Positions 47,412 through 56,759 of a stretch of 64,000 nucleotides of DNA are shown in pieces. This DNA comes from Pseudomaricurvus sp. HS19 (GTDB lineage: Bacteria > Pseudomonadota > Gammaproteobacteria > Pseudomonadales > Cellvibrionaceae), in assembly GCF_009857815.1 (NCBI RefSeq), contig NZ_WVVW01000002.1, forward strand, positions 62,001 to 126,000, read 5' to 3'. Made by a program: the position numbers and the translations under genes. The notes under the pieces were generated by a model, which saw nothing but the letters and a program-made list of their open reading frames with translations, was not told the DNA's origin and ran no database searches. Positions within the stretch are counted from its first letter, which is position 1; the number at the start of each line of letters is the position of its first letter.

Positions 47412-48846
47412 GGCCACCTCCTTGCGGTGAAGACTTTTTCGCCTTGTCTTTAAGGTGTTGCTCCCATTGGCTCTGAAAGCTGGCGCCCTGCGGCAAAGGC
47501 AGCTCCCGCTGCTGCGACCAGCCTCTGGCCAGCGGTACCTTGTGCAGGCGGCCCTTACCGCGACCCAACTTGTGCAGCAGCCAGCTGCCCGCACTGGTGA
47601 GCCGGCGGTAGAGTGCCGGTTTGCTCGCCAGCCAGGCGAAACTGCTGAGCAGTGTGCGGTTGACGCGGGGTGGCGGTGCCACCTGACGCTCCTGCTCCCG
47701 CAGCTTACGCATCAGGCCCGGCAGGGGAATCCGCACCGGGCACACCGACTCGCAGCGACCACAGAAGGAAGAGGCGTTGGGCAGTTCGTAATCCTGCGGG
47801 TAGCCGCGCAGCAGCGGCGACAGCACTGCGCCCATGGGGCCCGGGTAGACGCTGTCGTAGGCGTGGCCACCCACCGCCTGATAGACCGGGCAGTGATTCA
47901 TACAGGCGCCGCAGCGGATGCAGTGCAGCATTTCCCGGTAATCGCTGGCCAGGATCTCCGAACGGTGGTTATCCAGCAGCACCACATGGAACGCCTCCGG
48001 TCCATCGTGATCGTTCTCGCCTTTCGGGCCGGAGAAAAAACTGGTGTAGGAGGTAATGGGCTGGCCGGTGGCGCTGCGGGCCAACACCCGAATAATCTTG
48101 GACGCGTCTTCCCAGGTGGGCACCACCCGGTCAAAGGTGGTGGTGATGATGTGGGTTTTGGGCAAACAGCTGCTCAGGTCGCCGTTGCCCTCGTTGGTGA
48201 CCAGCACTGCGGTGCCGGTCTCGGCAATCAGCATATTGGCGCCGGTGATGCCCACATCCGCGGTCAGGAAGCGCTCACGGATGACATCGCGGGCTTCGTC
48301 CACAATGGCCTTCACCTCCTGCAGGTCACGCTCTCCCAGTTGGTGGGCGTTGCGGAACAGGGCTTCGATCTCGGCCTTGGTCTTGTGCAGCGCCGGGGCA
48401 ACGATATGACTCGGGGGCTCTTGCGCCAGCTGCAGGATGTACTCGCCGAGATCGGTCTCCCAGGGGATCATGCCCGCCGCTTCCAGCGCGGCATTGAGGT
48501 GTGCCTCCTCCCCCACCATGGATTTGCCCTTGGCGATGGTGCGGGCACCGGCCTGCTGGCAAATGCCGATCACAATACGGCGCAGGTCTTCCGGCGACCG
48601 GGCCCAGTGCACCTTGCCGCCAGCGGCCTCCACCTGCTGCTCAAAGTAGGCGAGATAAATGTCCAGGTTGGCGAGGGATTTTTGCCGCACCGCCTGCGCC
48701 TGGTCGCGCATCTGTTCGAAATCGGGGACCTGGTCAATGGCACTCTGCCTGCGGGCCACAAAGCCACCACCGGCCTTGGCCAGCGCCGACTGCAGTTGTT
48801 CGTTGGTGAGCGCCTCCTGTGAGCGCACGATGAAGTTATGACTCAT
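47404..48846 (-). CDS. lutB: Lactate utilization iron-sulfur protein LutB
   Basis: Iron-sulfur subunit of the LutABC lactate dehydrogenase. The first ~300 residues form a LUD domain (AKGKSMVGEEAHLN, ADVGITGANMLIAETGTAVLVTNEG given as a marker of about 190-215). Two ferredoxin-type clusters follow: CIRCGACMNHCP and CGRCESVCPVRIP. The C-terminal extension is Arg/Lys-rich. ATG 48846 (MSHNFIVRSQ) is the family-like start and overlaps lutA by 11 bases; an earlier ATG at 49011 would lie within lutA. Length of 480 is normal. Confidence 0.94.
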   Translation of the reverse strand: MSHNFIVRSQEALTNEQLQSALAKAGGGFVARRQSAIDQVPDFEQMRDQAQAVRQKSLANLDIYLAYFEQQVEAAGGKVHWARSPEDLRRIVIGICQQAGARTIAKGKSMVGEEAHLNAALEAAGMIPWETDLGEYILQLAQEPPSHIVAPALHKTKAEIEALFRNAHQLGERDLQEVKAIVDEARDVIRERFLTADVGITGANMLIAETGTAVLVTNEGNGDLSSCLPKTHIITTTFDRVVPTWEDASKIIRVLARSATGQPITSYTSFFSGPKGENDHDGPEAFHVVLLDNHRSEILASDYREMLHCIRCGACMNHCPVYQAVGGHAYDSVYPGPMGAVLSPLLRGYPQDYELPNASSFCGRCESVCPVRIPLPGLMRKLREQERQVAPPPRVNRTLLSSFAWLASKPALYRRLTSAGSWLLHKLGRGKGRLHKVPLARGWSQQRELPLPQGASFQSQWEQHLKDKAKKSSPQGGGRG

Positions 48847-49618
48847 GGCTGCCACCTTCTGCCTCACCGATGGCCGGAGTGCCAAAGTCACCGGCCAGCA
48901 CTTCGGCCACGTGACGGAACTGCAATGGCAGGCCGCGACGCTGGGCACGCCCGGCCAGGTGCAACAGGCAGGAGACATCGCCCCCCACCACCAGGTTGGC
49001 ACCGGCGGCACAGGCGTTATCCAGTTTGTTGTCGGCCATGCGACCGGAGACGTCGCTGAACTTCACGCAAAACGCGCCACCGAAACCGCAGCAGACATCG
49101 GTCTCTGCCATCTCGGTGACGGTAACGCCGCTGCTCTGCAGCAGTTCACGGGGTTGCGCCTTGATACCCATCTCCCGCAGACCGGCGCAGCTGTCGTGGT
49201 AGGTAACCACATCGGTGAGTGCCGACGCGGAGGTAATGTCCTCCAGTGAAACGTTGGCGACTTCCGCCAGAAAGGTGGTCAACTCATAGACCCGCTCACA
49301 GAACTCCCGCACCCGCGGCAGGCGCGGATCGCCTTTGAATAACTCGGGGTAGTGGTGGCGGATCATGCCGCCACAGGAGCCGGCGGGGACCACGGTGTAG
49401 TCGTAAGCTTCGAAGGTGGTGATCAATTGCCACGCCAGCTGCCGGGTCTGTTCCGGCATGCCGCTGTTGAAGTTCACCTGCCCGCAGCAGCTCTGCGGTG
49501 GTACCTCTACCGCGAAGCCAGCGCGCTGCAACAGGGTGGCGCTGGCAAAGCCAACGCTGGGTCGCATCAGGTCCACCGGGCAGGAAGCAAACAACCCCAC
49601 CCTTTGACGTACAGCCAT
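48836..49618 (-). CDS. lutA: Lactate utilization protein LutA (CCG-domain oxidoreductase)
   Basis: First gene of lutABC. The 260 residues carry two cysteine-rich CCG motifs, SCCGQVNFNSG (about 43-53) and VCCGFGGAFCVKFSDVS (about 172-188), that coordinate iron-sulfur clusters. The start MAVRQRVGLFASCPVDLMRP is typical of LutA/GlpC-like subunits. GAGAG precedes the ATG. The upstream gap of 104 bases to the SDR gene should hold the promoter; no L-lactate permease or GntR-type LldR gene is adjacent. Confidence 0.94.
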   Translation of the reverse strand: MAVRQRVGLFASCPVDLMRPSVGFASATLLQRAGFAVEVPPQSCCGQVNFNSGMPEQTRQLAWQLITTFEAYDYTVVPAGSCGGMIRHHYPELFKGDPRLPRVREFCERVYELTTFLAEVANVSLEDITSASALTDVVTYHDSCAGLREMGIKAQPRELLQSSGVTVTEMAETDVCCGFGGAFCVKFSDVSGRMADNKLDNACAAGANLVVGGDVSCLLHLAGRAQRRGLPLQFRHVAEVLAGDFGTPAIGEAEGGSHES

Positions 49619-49722
49619 TCTCTCTCCTCCACACCGCCGGCCTGTTTCTGGTTCTCAAAGGGGGAAGCCTGCGGTGGCGGCAGTGTAGCACCCGCCATGG
49701 CGGAGAGAATTCAGACCATGGT

Positions 49723-50535
49723 CTAGAGCAGCGACCCGCCGTCCACCGACCACACCTGACCAGTGACAAAGCCGGCCCGCTCGGACGCCAGGTAGACCAC
49801 CAGCCCGGAGATCTCCTCAGGCACGGCAAAGGGACGACCCACCACCGGGCGGCGCTGGCGCATGCTGCGATCGTAGTCGGACAGCTCCTGCGCCTGACTG
49901 CTGAAAAAACCGCTCTCCGGATGGAAACGACTGCCGCGACTGAAGGCGGACGGGTCCTTGGCAAAGGTAGCGTAAGGCGCTACGGCATTCACCCGCACAC
50001 CGTGTTGTCCCACCTCCTTCGCCAGTACGGTGGTAAAACTGTGCACCGCGCCTTTCATGGCCGAATAGACCGGCAGCATGTAATCACCCACCAGCCCGGC
50101 GGTGGAGCCGATATTGATGACACTGCCACGCTTGCGCGCCACCATGCCCGGCAACACCGCCCGGGTCATGCGCAGTACAGTGCCGAAGTTGAGGTCCATA
50201 TCGCCGGCCCACTTGTCGGGATCTGAGTCCACGAAGAAACCCTGGTCCACATTACCGCCGACACCGTTGACCAGTACCTCGACTTCCCCCAGGGCCTCGG
50301 CGGCTGCCAGTATCTGCGCCGGCGCCTGCGGGTCGAGCAGGTCTGCCACTACAAACTCGGCAGCCTCAGCGCCGCGTTCCAGCGCGTCGGCCACCAGCCG
50401 GGCACCGGCCTCCCGGTCGCGACCCACCGCCACCAGTTGCACACCTTCAGCGGCAAACTCCAGCGCCACTGCGCGACCAATATTGGCTGTGGCACCGGTA
50501 ACGATTACCACCTTGTTGGTTAAGCCCAAATCCAT
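49723..50535 (-). CDS. SDR-family oxidoreductase
   Basis: A 270-residue classical short-chain dehydrogenase. The cofactor loop reads VIVTGATANIGRA (near residue 12), the NAG-like motif is VNGVGGN, and the catalytic Ser, Tyr-x3-Lys are in INIGSTAG and YSAMK. The C-terminal ends in the usual TGQVWSVDGGSLL. The substrate is unknown. ATG 50535 has GAGAG seven bases upstream and is preferred to 50571. It lies 149 bases after the LysR gene on the same strand. Confidence 0.9.
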   Translation of the reverse strand: MDLGLTNKVVIVTGATANIGRAVALEFAAEGVQLVAVGRDREAGARLVADALERGAEAAEFVVADLLDPQAPAQILAAAEALGEVEVLVNGVGGNVDQGFFVDSDPDKWAGDMDLNFGTVLRMTRAVLPGMVARKRGSVINIGSTAGLVGDYMLPVYSAMKGAVHSFTTVLAKEVGQHGVRVNAVAPYATFAKDPSAFSRGSRFHPESGFFSSQAQELSDYDRSMRQRRPVVGRPFAVPEEISGLVVYLASERAGFVTGQVWSVDGGSLL

Positions 50536-50666
50536 AGTTATCTCTCTTATGAGGGGATTACGGTTAATCATTGTTGCTGATTGAACGCCTGCACCATCGC
50601 GCAGGCAACCCTTCCCGGGACCGCACGGCAGGGAAACGTCCTGCTCGCTTTACGCTGGCCGCCTGT

Positions 50667-50702
50667 CTATATCGAAATCCCGGGCTATATCGAAATCCCG
50701 GG
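50667..50702. repeat. 18-base tandem duplication at the end of the LysR gene
   Basis: CTATATCGAAATCCCGGG occurs twice in direct head-to-tail order (50667-50684 and 50685-50702). On the minus strand the second copy encodes the last residues and stop codon of the LysR gene, and the first copy repeats them just after the stop. It reads as a recent slippage duplication with no coding effect. Confidence 0.85.
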
Positions 50703-51608
50703 AACCGGCGGCACCGAAAGCCGTGCGGCGCGCAGATGATCGATAAAGGCCCGCAACTTGGGCAGCACCTGTGCCCGATGCGGGTAGTAGAGGTAGAAGC
50801 CTTCCCGCTGAATGGTGAACTTATCCAGCACCGTTTCCAGTCGTCCCTCTGCCACAAACTGACTCACCATATCGGCCGTGGCAAACACCAGACCTGTGCC
50901 ACGGCAGGCAGCGTCCAGCATCAGCAAGGTATCACTGAAAATCAGGGAACCACTCACCTGTACCGCCACCTCCTTGCCATCCACTACAAACTCCCAGCTG
51001 TCATAGATCCACGAGCCGGAGCGGGGGCGAATGCAATTGTGCTGCAGCAGGTCACGGGGGTGCAGCGGCCGTCCATGGCGGTCCAGATAGCCCGGCGACG
51101 CAGCGATGGAGAACTGCACCGGGCCATAGAGTTTCAGCGCCACCATATCCCTGGCCACAATATCCGCCAGCCGTATGCCACAATCGAATCCCCGGCCAAC
51201 AATATCGGTGCGCTCATCCTCAAAGTGCAGCTCCAGGGTGATCTCCGGGTATTTGGCGGTAAAACTGGCAATGTGCTGCGAAATAAAAGCCGGGTACACT
51301 GCCCGCGGCAAGGTCACCTTTAACGTACCCGCCGGCCTGGCGGCAAAGGAGCGGACGTTCTCCATGGCAACCAGGATCTGGTCCAGCGCCACGCCCGCCT
51401 CAGCCATAAAACGCGCACCCGCCTCTGTCAGGCTGGTGCTGCGGGTGGTGCGACTCAGCAGCGCCACACCCAGCCGCCCTTCCAGCTGCTTGATCATCTG
51501 GCTTACCGCCGAGGGGGTCACCCCCAGGGTCTTGGCTGCAGCGGTGAAGTGGCCGCTTTCCGCTACCAGCTTCAGAGCCAGCAAGCCATCCAGCTGTCGC
51601 TTGTCCAT
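50685..51608 (-). CDS. LysR-family transcriptional regulator
   Basis: A 307-residue LysR regulator with an N-terminal winged helix (FTAAAKTLGVTPSAVSQMIK near 22-41) and a two-lobed effector domain (SFAARPAGTLKVTLPRAVY near 88-106). It is divergent from the RND pump genes across a 201-base gap that is locally AT-rich (51600-51670), and co-directional with the SDR. By the usual LysR layout it would control the pump, the SDR or both; no single binding site is obvious enough to name. Confidence 0.93.
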   Translation of the reverse strand: MDKRQLDGLLALKLVAESGHFTAAAKTLGVTPSAVSQMIKQLEGRLGVALLSRTTRSTSLTEAGARFMAEAGVALDQILVAMENVRSFAARPAGTLKVTLPRAVYPAFISQHIASFTAKYPEITLELHFEDERTDIVGRGFDCGIRLADIVARDMVALKLYGPVQFSIAASPGYLDRHGRPLHPRDLLQHNCIRPRSGSWIYDSWEFVVDGKEVAVQVSGSLIFSDTLLMLDAACRGTGLVFATADMVSQFVAEGRLETVLDKFTIQREGFYLYYPHRAQVLPKLRAFIDHLRAARLSVPPVPGISI

Positions 51609-51809
51609 TATTAAGCCCCACTTAAAAGATCATTAAGAAATCTAGCATTTTTCTAAACAATAATCTGATTTATCCTTTCCGGCTCTACTGGTACCACTCA
51701 GTACCAAGCCCTGCATACCGCCGCACAGCCCACCCGGACCTTGCCACAATCACGGCAGGGGTCTATGCCGTTAACTGTGTCCGGAACTGTTGTCATCCGA
51801 GGTAATTAC

Positions 51810-53012
51810 GTGAAGAAACTGTTTGCACTCTGCGGCCTGATGCTGCCATTCGTCTTGCTTGGTTGTAATGAACCCGCCGCTCCAGGGGCAGCCCCCACGC
51901 CGCCGGAAGTAGACGTCACCCAACCACTGCGCCACCAGCTGATTGAGTGGACCGAGTACCCCGGACGTTTTGAGGCAGTCGCTCGTGTAGAGGTACGTGC
52001 CCGCGTCACCGGCTACCTGCAGGAGAAACAGTTCCGCGATGGCCAGTATGTAAAAAAGGGCGACCTGCTGTTTGTAATCGACCCGCGCCCCTTCGAATAC
52101 GAGATGCAGCGCGCTGACGCCCAGTACTCCCTGGCCCAGAAAGCCTACAAACGCGCCGCCGACCTGATGCGCAGCAAATCCATCTCCCAGGAGCAGTTCG
52201 ACCAGCGGCAGCAGGAACTGAAGGTGGCAGAAGCGGCGCTTAATGAGGCGCGCCTGAACCTGGATTTTACCCGCGTAACCGCGCCCATTGACGGCAAGAT
52301 CAGTGACAGCTTCATCGATAGCGGCAACCTGGTCAGCGCCAACAGTACTGTCCTCACGCGCATTGTCAGCGTCGACCCTATCCATTTTGAGTTTGAGGGA
52401 TCGCAGGGTGACCTGCTCAATGCCCTGCGCCTCGACCGTGCCGGCAAACGCCCCAGCAGTGACTACAGCCCCAACCCGATTTTCATCAAGCTGCTGGACG
52501 AAAAGCACTACGACCACTCCGGACGGATGGAATTTATCGATAACGTGGTGGACGCCGGCACCGGTACCGTCAAGGCCCGCGCGCTGGTCTCCAACCCGCA
52601 GGCCATCATCTATCCCGGCCTGTTTGGTCGCGCCCGCCTCTCCAGCAGCGGTGAATACGAAGCCCTGCTGCTGCCGGAAAAGGCCATCAACACCGACCAG
52701 AACCGCAAATACGTCTACGCCGTGAATGCCAACAATCAGGCGACCCGCATTTACGTTGAGCCAGGCCCGGTGCAGGACAACGGCCTGGTGATCATCCGTT
52801 CCGGCCTCAGTGGCGATGAGCGGGTAGTCATCAATGGTATCCAGCGTATTCGCGCCCCGCAGCAACCGGTCACCCCCAATGCGGTAACGCTGGAGTGGCA
52901 GGAGACTGACACCATGCCGGATATCAACATGGTGCCCTCGCTGGAGGAGATCATTGCTGGTGGCCAGCGTGCCGCCGGAGAGAGTGAGAATAACGCCGCG
53001 GCGGCGCAATAA
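51810..53012 (+). CDS. RND efflux membrane-fusion lipoprotein
   Basis: Periplasmic adaptor of an AcrAB/MexAB-type pump. The precursor starts KKLFALCGLMLPFVLLGC with the lipobox Cys at 19. The adaptor domains follow: beta-barrel/lipoyl half YPGRFEAVARVEVRARVTGY, an alpha-helical hairpin (about 95-165) and the returning VTAPIDGKISDSFIDSGNLV half. The C-terminus is Ala/Glu/Asn-rich. GTG at 51810 is chosen because GAGGT lies about seven bases upstream; an ATG at 51741 would put 23 extra residues before the signal peptide. The pump gene follows after 11 bases. Confidence 0.92.
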   Translation: MKKLFALCGLMLPFVLLGCNEPAAPGAAPTPPEVDVTQPLRHQLIEWTEYPGRFEAVARVEVRARVTGYLQEKQFRDGQYVKKGDLLFVIDPRPFEYEMQRADAQYSLAQKAYKRAADLMRSKSISQEQFDQRQQELKVAEAALNEARLNLDFTRVTAPIDGKISDSFIDSGNLVSANSTVLTRIVSVDPIHFEFEGSQGDLLNALRLDRAGKRPSSDYSPNPIFIKLLDEKHYDHSGRMEFIDNVVDAGTGTVKARALVSNPQAIIYPGLFGRARLSSSGEYEALLLPEKAINTDQNRKYVYAVNANNQATRIYVEPGPVQDNGLVIIRSGLSGDERVVINGIQRIRAPQQPVTPNAVTLEWQETDTMPDINMVPSLEEIIAGGQRAAGESENNAAAAQ

Positions 53013-53023
53013 GGATCCGGCCC

Positions 53024-56000
53024 ATGAACTTTGCCAAGTTTTTTATCGACCGGCCCATTTTTGCCACGGTCATCGCCATCATCATCATGCTGGTGGGTGG
53101 TCTCGCTTATACCACCCTGCCGGTGGAGCAGTACCCTCGCCTGGCACCGCCCACCATCCAGGTAACCGCCAACTTCCCGGGCGCCAGCGCAGAAACGGTG
53201 GCCGATACGGTAGCCACTCCCATTGAGCAGGAGCTGAACGGAGTGGAGGGCATGATCTACATGTTCTCCCAGTCCACCGCCGATGGCAGCATGCGCCTCA
53301 CGGTTACCTTTGAAACCGGTACCGACCTGGACGCCGCCCAGGTGCTGGTGCAGAACCGGGTCGCCATCGCCGAAGCCAAGTTACCGGAGGCTGTGCGCCG
53401 ACTGGGTATCACCACGGCCAAGAGCATGCCGGACCTGATGCTGGTGATTAACCTCTACTCACCGGACGGCCGCTACGACCAGACCTACATCGGCAACTAC
53501 GCGGTACTGAAACTGCGGGACCGCATCCGTCGCATCAATGGTATTGGTGATACCCGCATGTTCGGGGCCTCCGAGTACGCCATGCGGGTATGGCTCGACC
53601 CGGACCTGATCCAGTCCTACGGCATGACCGCCGGCGATGTGGTGAGAGCGCTGCAAGCGCAAAACGTGCAGGTGGCCGGTGGTACCCTCAACCGCTCACC
53701 GCAGCCACAGCAGAACTATTTTGAGTACTCGGTACAGACTCAGGGCCGCCTGCGGGCACCGGAAGAGTTTGGCAATGTGGTAGTGAAAGCGGGCGACGAT
53801 GGTCGCATCGTGCGCCTGCGGGATGTGGCCCGGATCGAGCTGGGGGCACAGGATTACATTACCCGCGGCTACCTGGGCAAGTACCCTGCCGTCGCCCTCC
53901 CGGTCTACCAGCAGCCTGGCGCCAACGCCCTGGAAACCTCCCGCGCGGTGCTGGCGGAGATGGAACGTGCGGCCGCGGATTTCCCCCCCGGCCTGGAATA
54001 CAAGATCGGCTACAACCCCACCGAGTTTATCCAGCAGTCAGTGGATGCGGTGGAGGCGACGGTCTACGAAGCCATCATCCTGGTGGTGCTGGTGATCGTG
54101 GTGTTTTTGCAGACCTGGCGCGCGGCGATCATTCCCATTGTCGCCATCCCTATCTCGCTGATCGGCACCTTCGCCGTCATGGCGGCGCTGGGCTATTCAC
54201 TCAACAACCTCACCCTGTTCGGGCTGGTATTGGCGATCGGGATCGTGGTGGATGACGCCATTGTGGTGGTGGAGAACATGGAGCGTAACTTGCGCAACGG
54301 CCTGTCTCCCCGTGAAGCCGCACGTAAAACCATGGACGAAGTGGGGGCAGCGCTGATAGCCATGGGGCTGGTCCTGGTGGCAGTGTTTTTGCCCACTACC
54401 TTCCTCGGCGGTATCGCCGGCAAGTTCTACCAGGCCTTTGGTATCACCATCGCCGTAGCGACAGTTATCTCGGTGGCCGTCTCCCTGATTCTGTCACCGG
54501 CGCTGGCACGTATCCTCATGAAACCTCACGTCGAGGATAAGGGTCACGGCCTGATGGCCAAGCTGCACCACGCCTTTGATCGCTTTAACAATGGCATGGA
54601 CAAGCTCTCCAATGGTTACGGACGTTTTACCGGCTGGCTGATACGCGCCAGCGGCCTTGCAGTGCTGATCTACGCCTGCCTGATGCTGCTCACCGCCTGG
54701 CAATTCAACCGTGTTCCCGGTGGCTTTATCCCCGCGCAGGACCAGGGTTATTTCGTCGTTGCCATCCAGATGGCGCCGGGCACGGCGCTGTCGGAAACCG
54801 ATCAGGTAGTACAGCAGGTCACTGAAAAGTTACTGTCGGTGGATGGCGTCGCCAACACCGTGGCCTTCTCAGGCTTTCACGGCGGAACCTTCTCCATCGC
54901 CTCCAACGCCGCAGCAATTTTCGTCACCCTGGAAGACTTTGAGGAGCGCAAGGCCAAAGGCATCACCTTCGACGGGCTTAAAGGCCAGCTGTGGCAGCAG
55001 GCAGGCCAGGTCAAGGAAGCCTTTGTGGTAGTACTGACGCCCCCACCAGTACGGGGCATCGGTAGTGCCGGTGGTTTCAAAATGATGCTGGAGGATCGTG
55101 GCGGTCGCGGCCTGGAAGTACTGAACGAAGCGCTGCACACCATGGTCAATGCCGCCAACAGCCCCGATGCGCCAGCGGTGACTTTCGCCCGCAGCTTTTT
55201 TGAAATCGGTACTCCGCAGATCTACCTCGATATTGATCGTGAGAAAGCCGAGCGCCTGAACGTACCGGTATCGCGGGTGTTCGAAGCGCTGGAGGTCTAC
55301 ATCGGCTCCGCCTTCGTTAACGACTTCAACTACCTGGGCCGCACCTTCCGTGTCACCGCCCAGGCCGATGCTCCCTATCGCCTGAGCACCGAAGACGTTA
55401 TGCGTATCCGGGTGCGCAGCGACAGCGGCGCCATGGTGCCACTGGGCTCCATCGCCACGGTGGAAGACAAGGCGGGCCCGTCCCGCGTGCCCCGCTACAA
55501 CCTCTATCCGTCCGCTGACATGCTGGGGGACTACAGCCCCGGTTACAGCTCCGGCGATGCCCTGGACACCATGGAACGGCTGGCGGCCGAGCTGCTACCC
55601 GACGGCATCAGCTACGAGTGGACCGACCTCGCCTATCAGGAGCGCAGCAGCAGTGACACCGCTGCCATCGCCTTTGTGCTGGCGGTGATCTTTGTGTTCC
55701 TGTTACTGGCGGCCCAGTACGAGAGCTGGACCCTGCCGCTGTCGGTAATCCTGATTGTGCCCATGTGTCTGCTGTCGGCCATCACCGGCGTCTGGCTGGC
55801 AGGCATGGACAACAACATCCTCACCCAGATCGGTTTTGTGGTACTGGTGGGGCTGGCGTCGAAAAACGCCATCCTCATCGTCGAGTTTGCCCGCGAACTG
55901 GAGCAGCAGGGCAAGGAGCTGTGGGAAGCCGCAGTCCAGGCCGCGCGCCTGCGCCTGCGCCCGATCCTGATGACCTCCTTCGCCTTTATTCTCGGTGTAC

Positions 56001-56161
56001 TGCCGCTGGTACTGGCGGAAGGCGCCGGTGCCGAAATGCGAAGAGCACTGGGTGTAGCCGTGTTCTCCGGCATGCTGGGCGTGACCTTCTTCGGACTCAT
56101 CTTCACACCGGTGTTCTATGTGCTGTGCCGCAAGCTGTCGCTGATCCGCCTGCGCCGCTGA
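53024..56161 (+). CDS. RND efflux pump, hydrophobe/amphiphile exporter (HAE1) family
   Basis: A 1045-residue inner-membrane proton-driven pump with 12 helices. The start MNFAKFFIDRPIFATVIAII is typical; the proton-relay aspartate pair is in IGIVVDDAIVVVENME (about 400-415) and the second repeat has the GLASKNAILIVEFA block (about 945-958). Two large periplasmic loops contain the porter domains. Substrates cannot be read. No outer-membrane TolC-type gene is in the window, so it probably shares one. A palindromic repeat lies 52 bases downstream. Confidence 0.95.
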   Translation: MNFAKFFIDRPIFATVIAIIIMLVGGLAYTTLPVEQYPRLAPPTIQVTANFPGASAETVADTVATPIEQELNGVEGMIYMFSQSTADGSMRLTVTFETGTDLDAAQVLVQNRVAIAEAKLPEAVRRLGITTAKSMPDLMLVINLYSPDGRYDQTYIGNYAVLKLRDRIRRINGIGDTRMFGASEYAMRVWLDPDLIQSYGMTAGDVVRALQAQNVQVAGGTLNRSPQPQQNYFEYSVQTQGRLRAPEEFGNVVVKAGDDGRIVRLRDVARIELGAQDYITRGYLGKYPAVALPVYQQPGANALETSRAVLAEMERAAADFPPGLEYKIGYNPTEFIQQSVDAVEATVYEAIILVVLVIVVFLQTWRAAIIPIVAIPISLIGTFAVMAALGYSLNNLTLFGLVLAIGIVVDDAIVVVENMERNLRNGLSPREAARKTMDEVGAALIAMGLVLVAVFLPTTFLGGIAGKFYQAFGITIAVATVISVAVSLILSPALARILMKPHVEDKGHGLMAKLHHAFDRFNNGMDKLSNGYGRFTGWLIRASGLAVLIYACLMLLTAWQFNRVPGGFIPAQDQGYFVVAIQMAPGTALSETDQVVQQVTEKLLSVDGVANTVAFSGFHGGTFSIASNAAAIFVTLEDFEERKAKGITFDGLKGQLWQQAGQVKEAFVVVLTPPPVRGIGSAGGFKMMLEDRGGRGLEVLNEALHTMVNAANSPDAPAVTFARSFFEIGTPQIYLDIDREKAERLNVPVSRVFEALEVYIGSAFVNDFNYLGRTFRVTAQADAPYRLSTEDVMRIRVRSDSGAMVPLGSIATVEDKAGPSRVPRYNLYPSADMLGDYSPGYSSGDALDTMERLAAELLPDGISYEWTDLAYQERSSSDTAAIAFVLAVIFVFLLLAAQYESWTLPLSVILIVPMCLLSAITGVWLAGMDNNILTQIGFVVLVGLASKNAILIVEFARELEQQGKELWEAAVQAARLRLRPILMTSFAFILGVLPLVLAEGAGAEMRRALGVAVFSGMLGVTFFGLIFTPVFYVLCRKLSLIRLRR

Positions 56162-56212
56162 CACATTACTTGCCTTAGCCAATGTCATGGACGACCATTG
56201 ACCAGGGCTGCC

Positions 56213-56320
56213 CCGTCATTGCGAGGCGCGTGTTTCAAGCGCCGAAGCAATCCATATCTGGCACACTGTCACCTGCCCGGTGACAGACATGGATCGCCAC
56301 GCTGCGCTCGCGATGACGAA
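56213..56320. repeat. Palindromic intergenic repeat element
   Basis: A roughly 108-base imperfect palindrome: the left end CCGTCATTGCGAG and CGAAGCAATCCAT are answered by ATGGATCGCC and CTCGCGATGACGA on the right. Internally CTGTCACC/GGTGACAG at 56266-56286 and GGCGC/GCGCC form smaller hairpins. The edges match the widespread CGTCATTGCGAG...CGCAATGACG repeats scattered between genes in many proteobacteria. It would fold into a long hairpin after the pump gene. Confidence 0.75.
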
Positions 56321-56400
56321 CTGGAGGGCATCAGCCCTCTGGCCACCGCCAACAACGGTGGTTTTATCGCTCTCCGGCATGCAAACAAAAGGAGTGTTTG

Positions 56401-56757
56401 ATGTTTCTGGATTACTTCGCGCTGTTCATGGTTTTCTTTGTGGCGATCTTTATTTTCTACGCCATCATCGCCATCCACGATATCCCCTACGACATTGCCC
56501 GACACCGTAACCATCCGCACCAGGATTCCATCCATGTGGCGGGCTGGATCAGCCTCTTCACCCTGCACCTGATCTGGCCCTTCCTGTGGATCTGGGCCAC
56601 CCTCTACCGCGAGGATCGCGGCTGGGGCTTCAATCACAGCAACAGACCGGATAGTGATATCGATGCCGATAGCCGCGCCCAACTGGAAAGCCTGGCACAA
56701 CAGGTGACACAGTTGCAGGCCGAGTTGCAGCAACTGCGCCAGACGCGGGAGGACTGA
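56401..56757 (+). CDS. yiaW: YiaW-like inner-membrane protein (DUF3302)
   Basis: A 118-residue membrane protein closely resembling E. coli YiaW: FLDYFALFMVFFVAIFIFYA opens as helix 1, then HDIPYDIARHRNHPHQDSIH and a second helix WISLFTLHLIWPFLWIWATL. The rest is a coiled-coil-like tail (LAQQVTQLQAELQQL). The ATG at 56401 has AGGAG seven bases upstream. It is two bases from the YiaV-like gene, the same pairing as in E. coli, so the two probably form a membrane complex whose role is not known. Confidence 0.9.
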   Translation: MFLDYFALFMVFFVAIFIFYAIIAIHDIPYDIARHRNHPHQDSIHVAGWISLFTLHLIWPFLWIWATLYREDRGWGFNHSNRPDSDIDADSRAQLESLAQQVTQLQAELQQLRQTRED

Positions 56758-56759
56758 AT

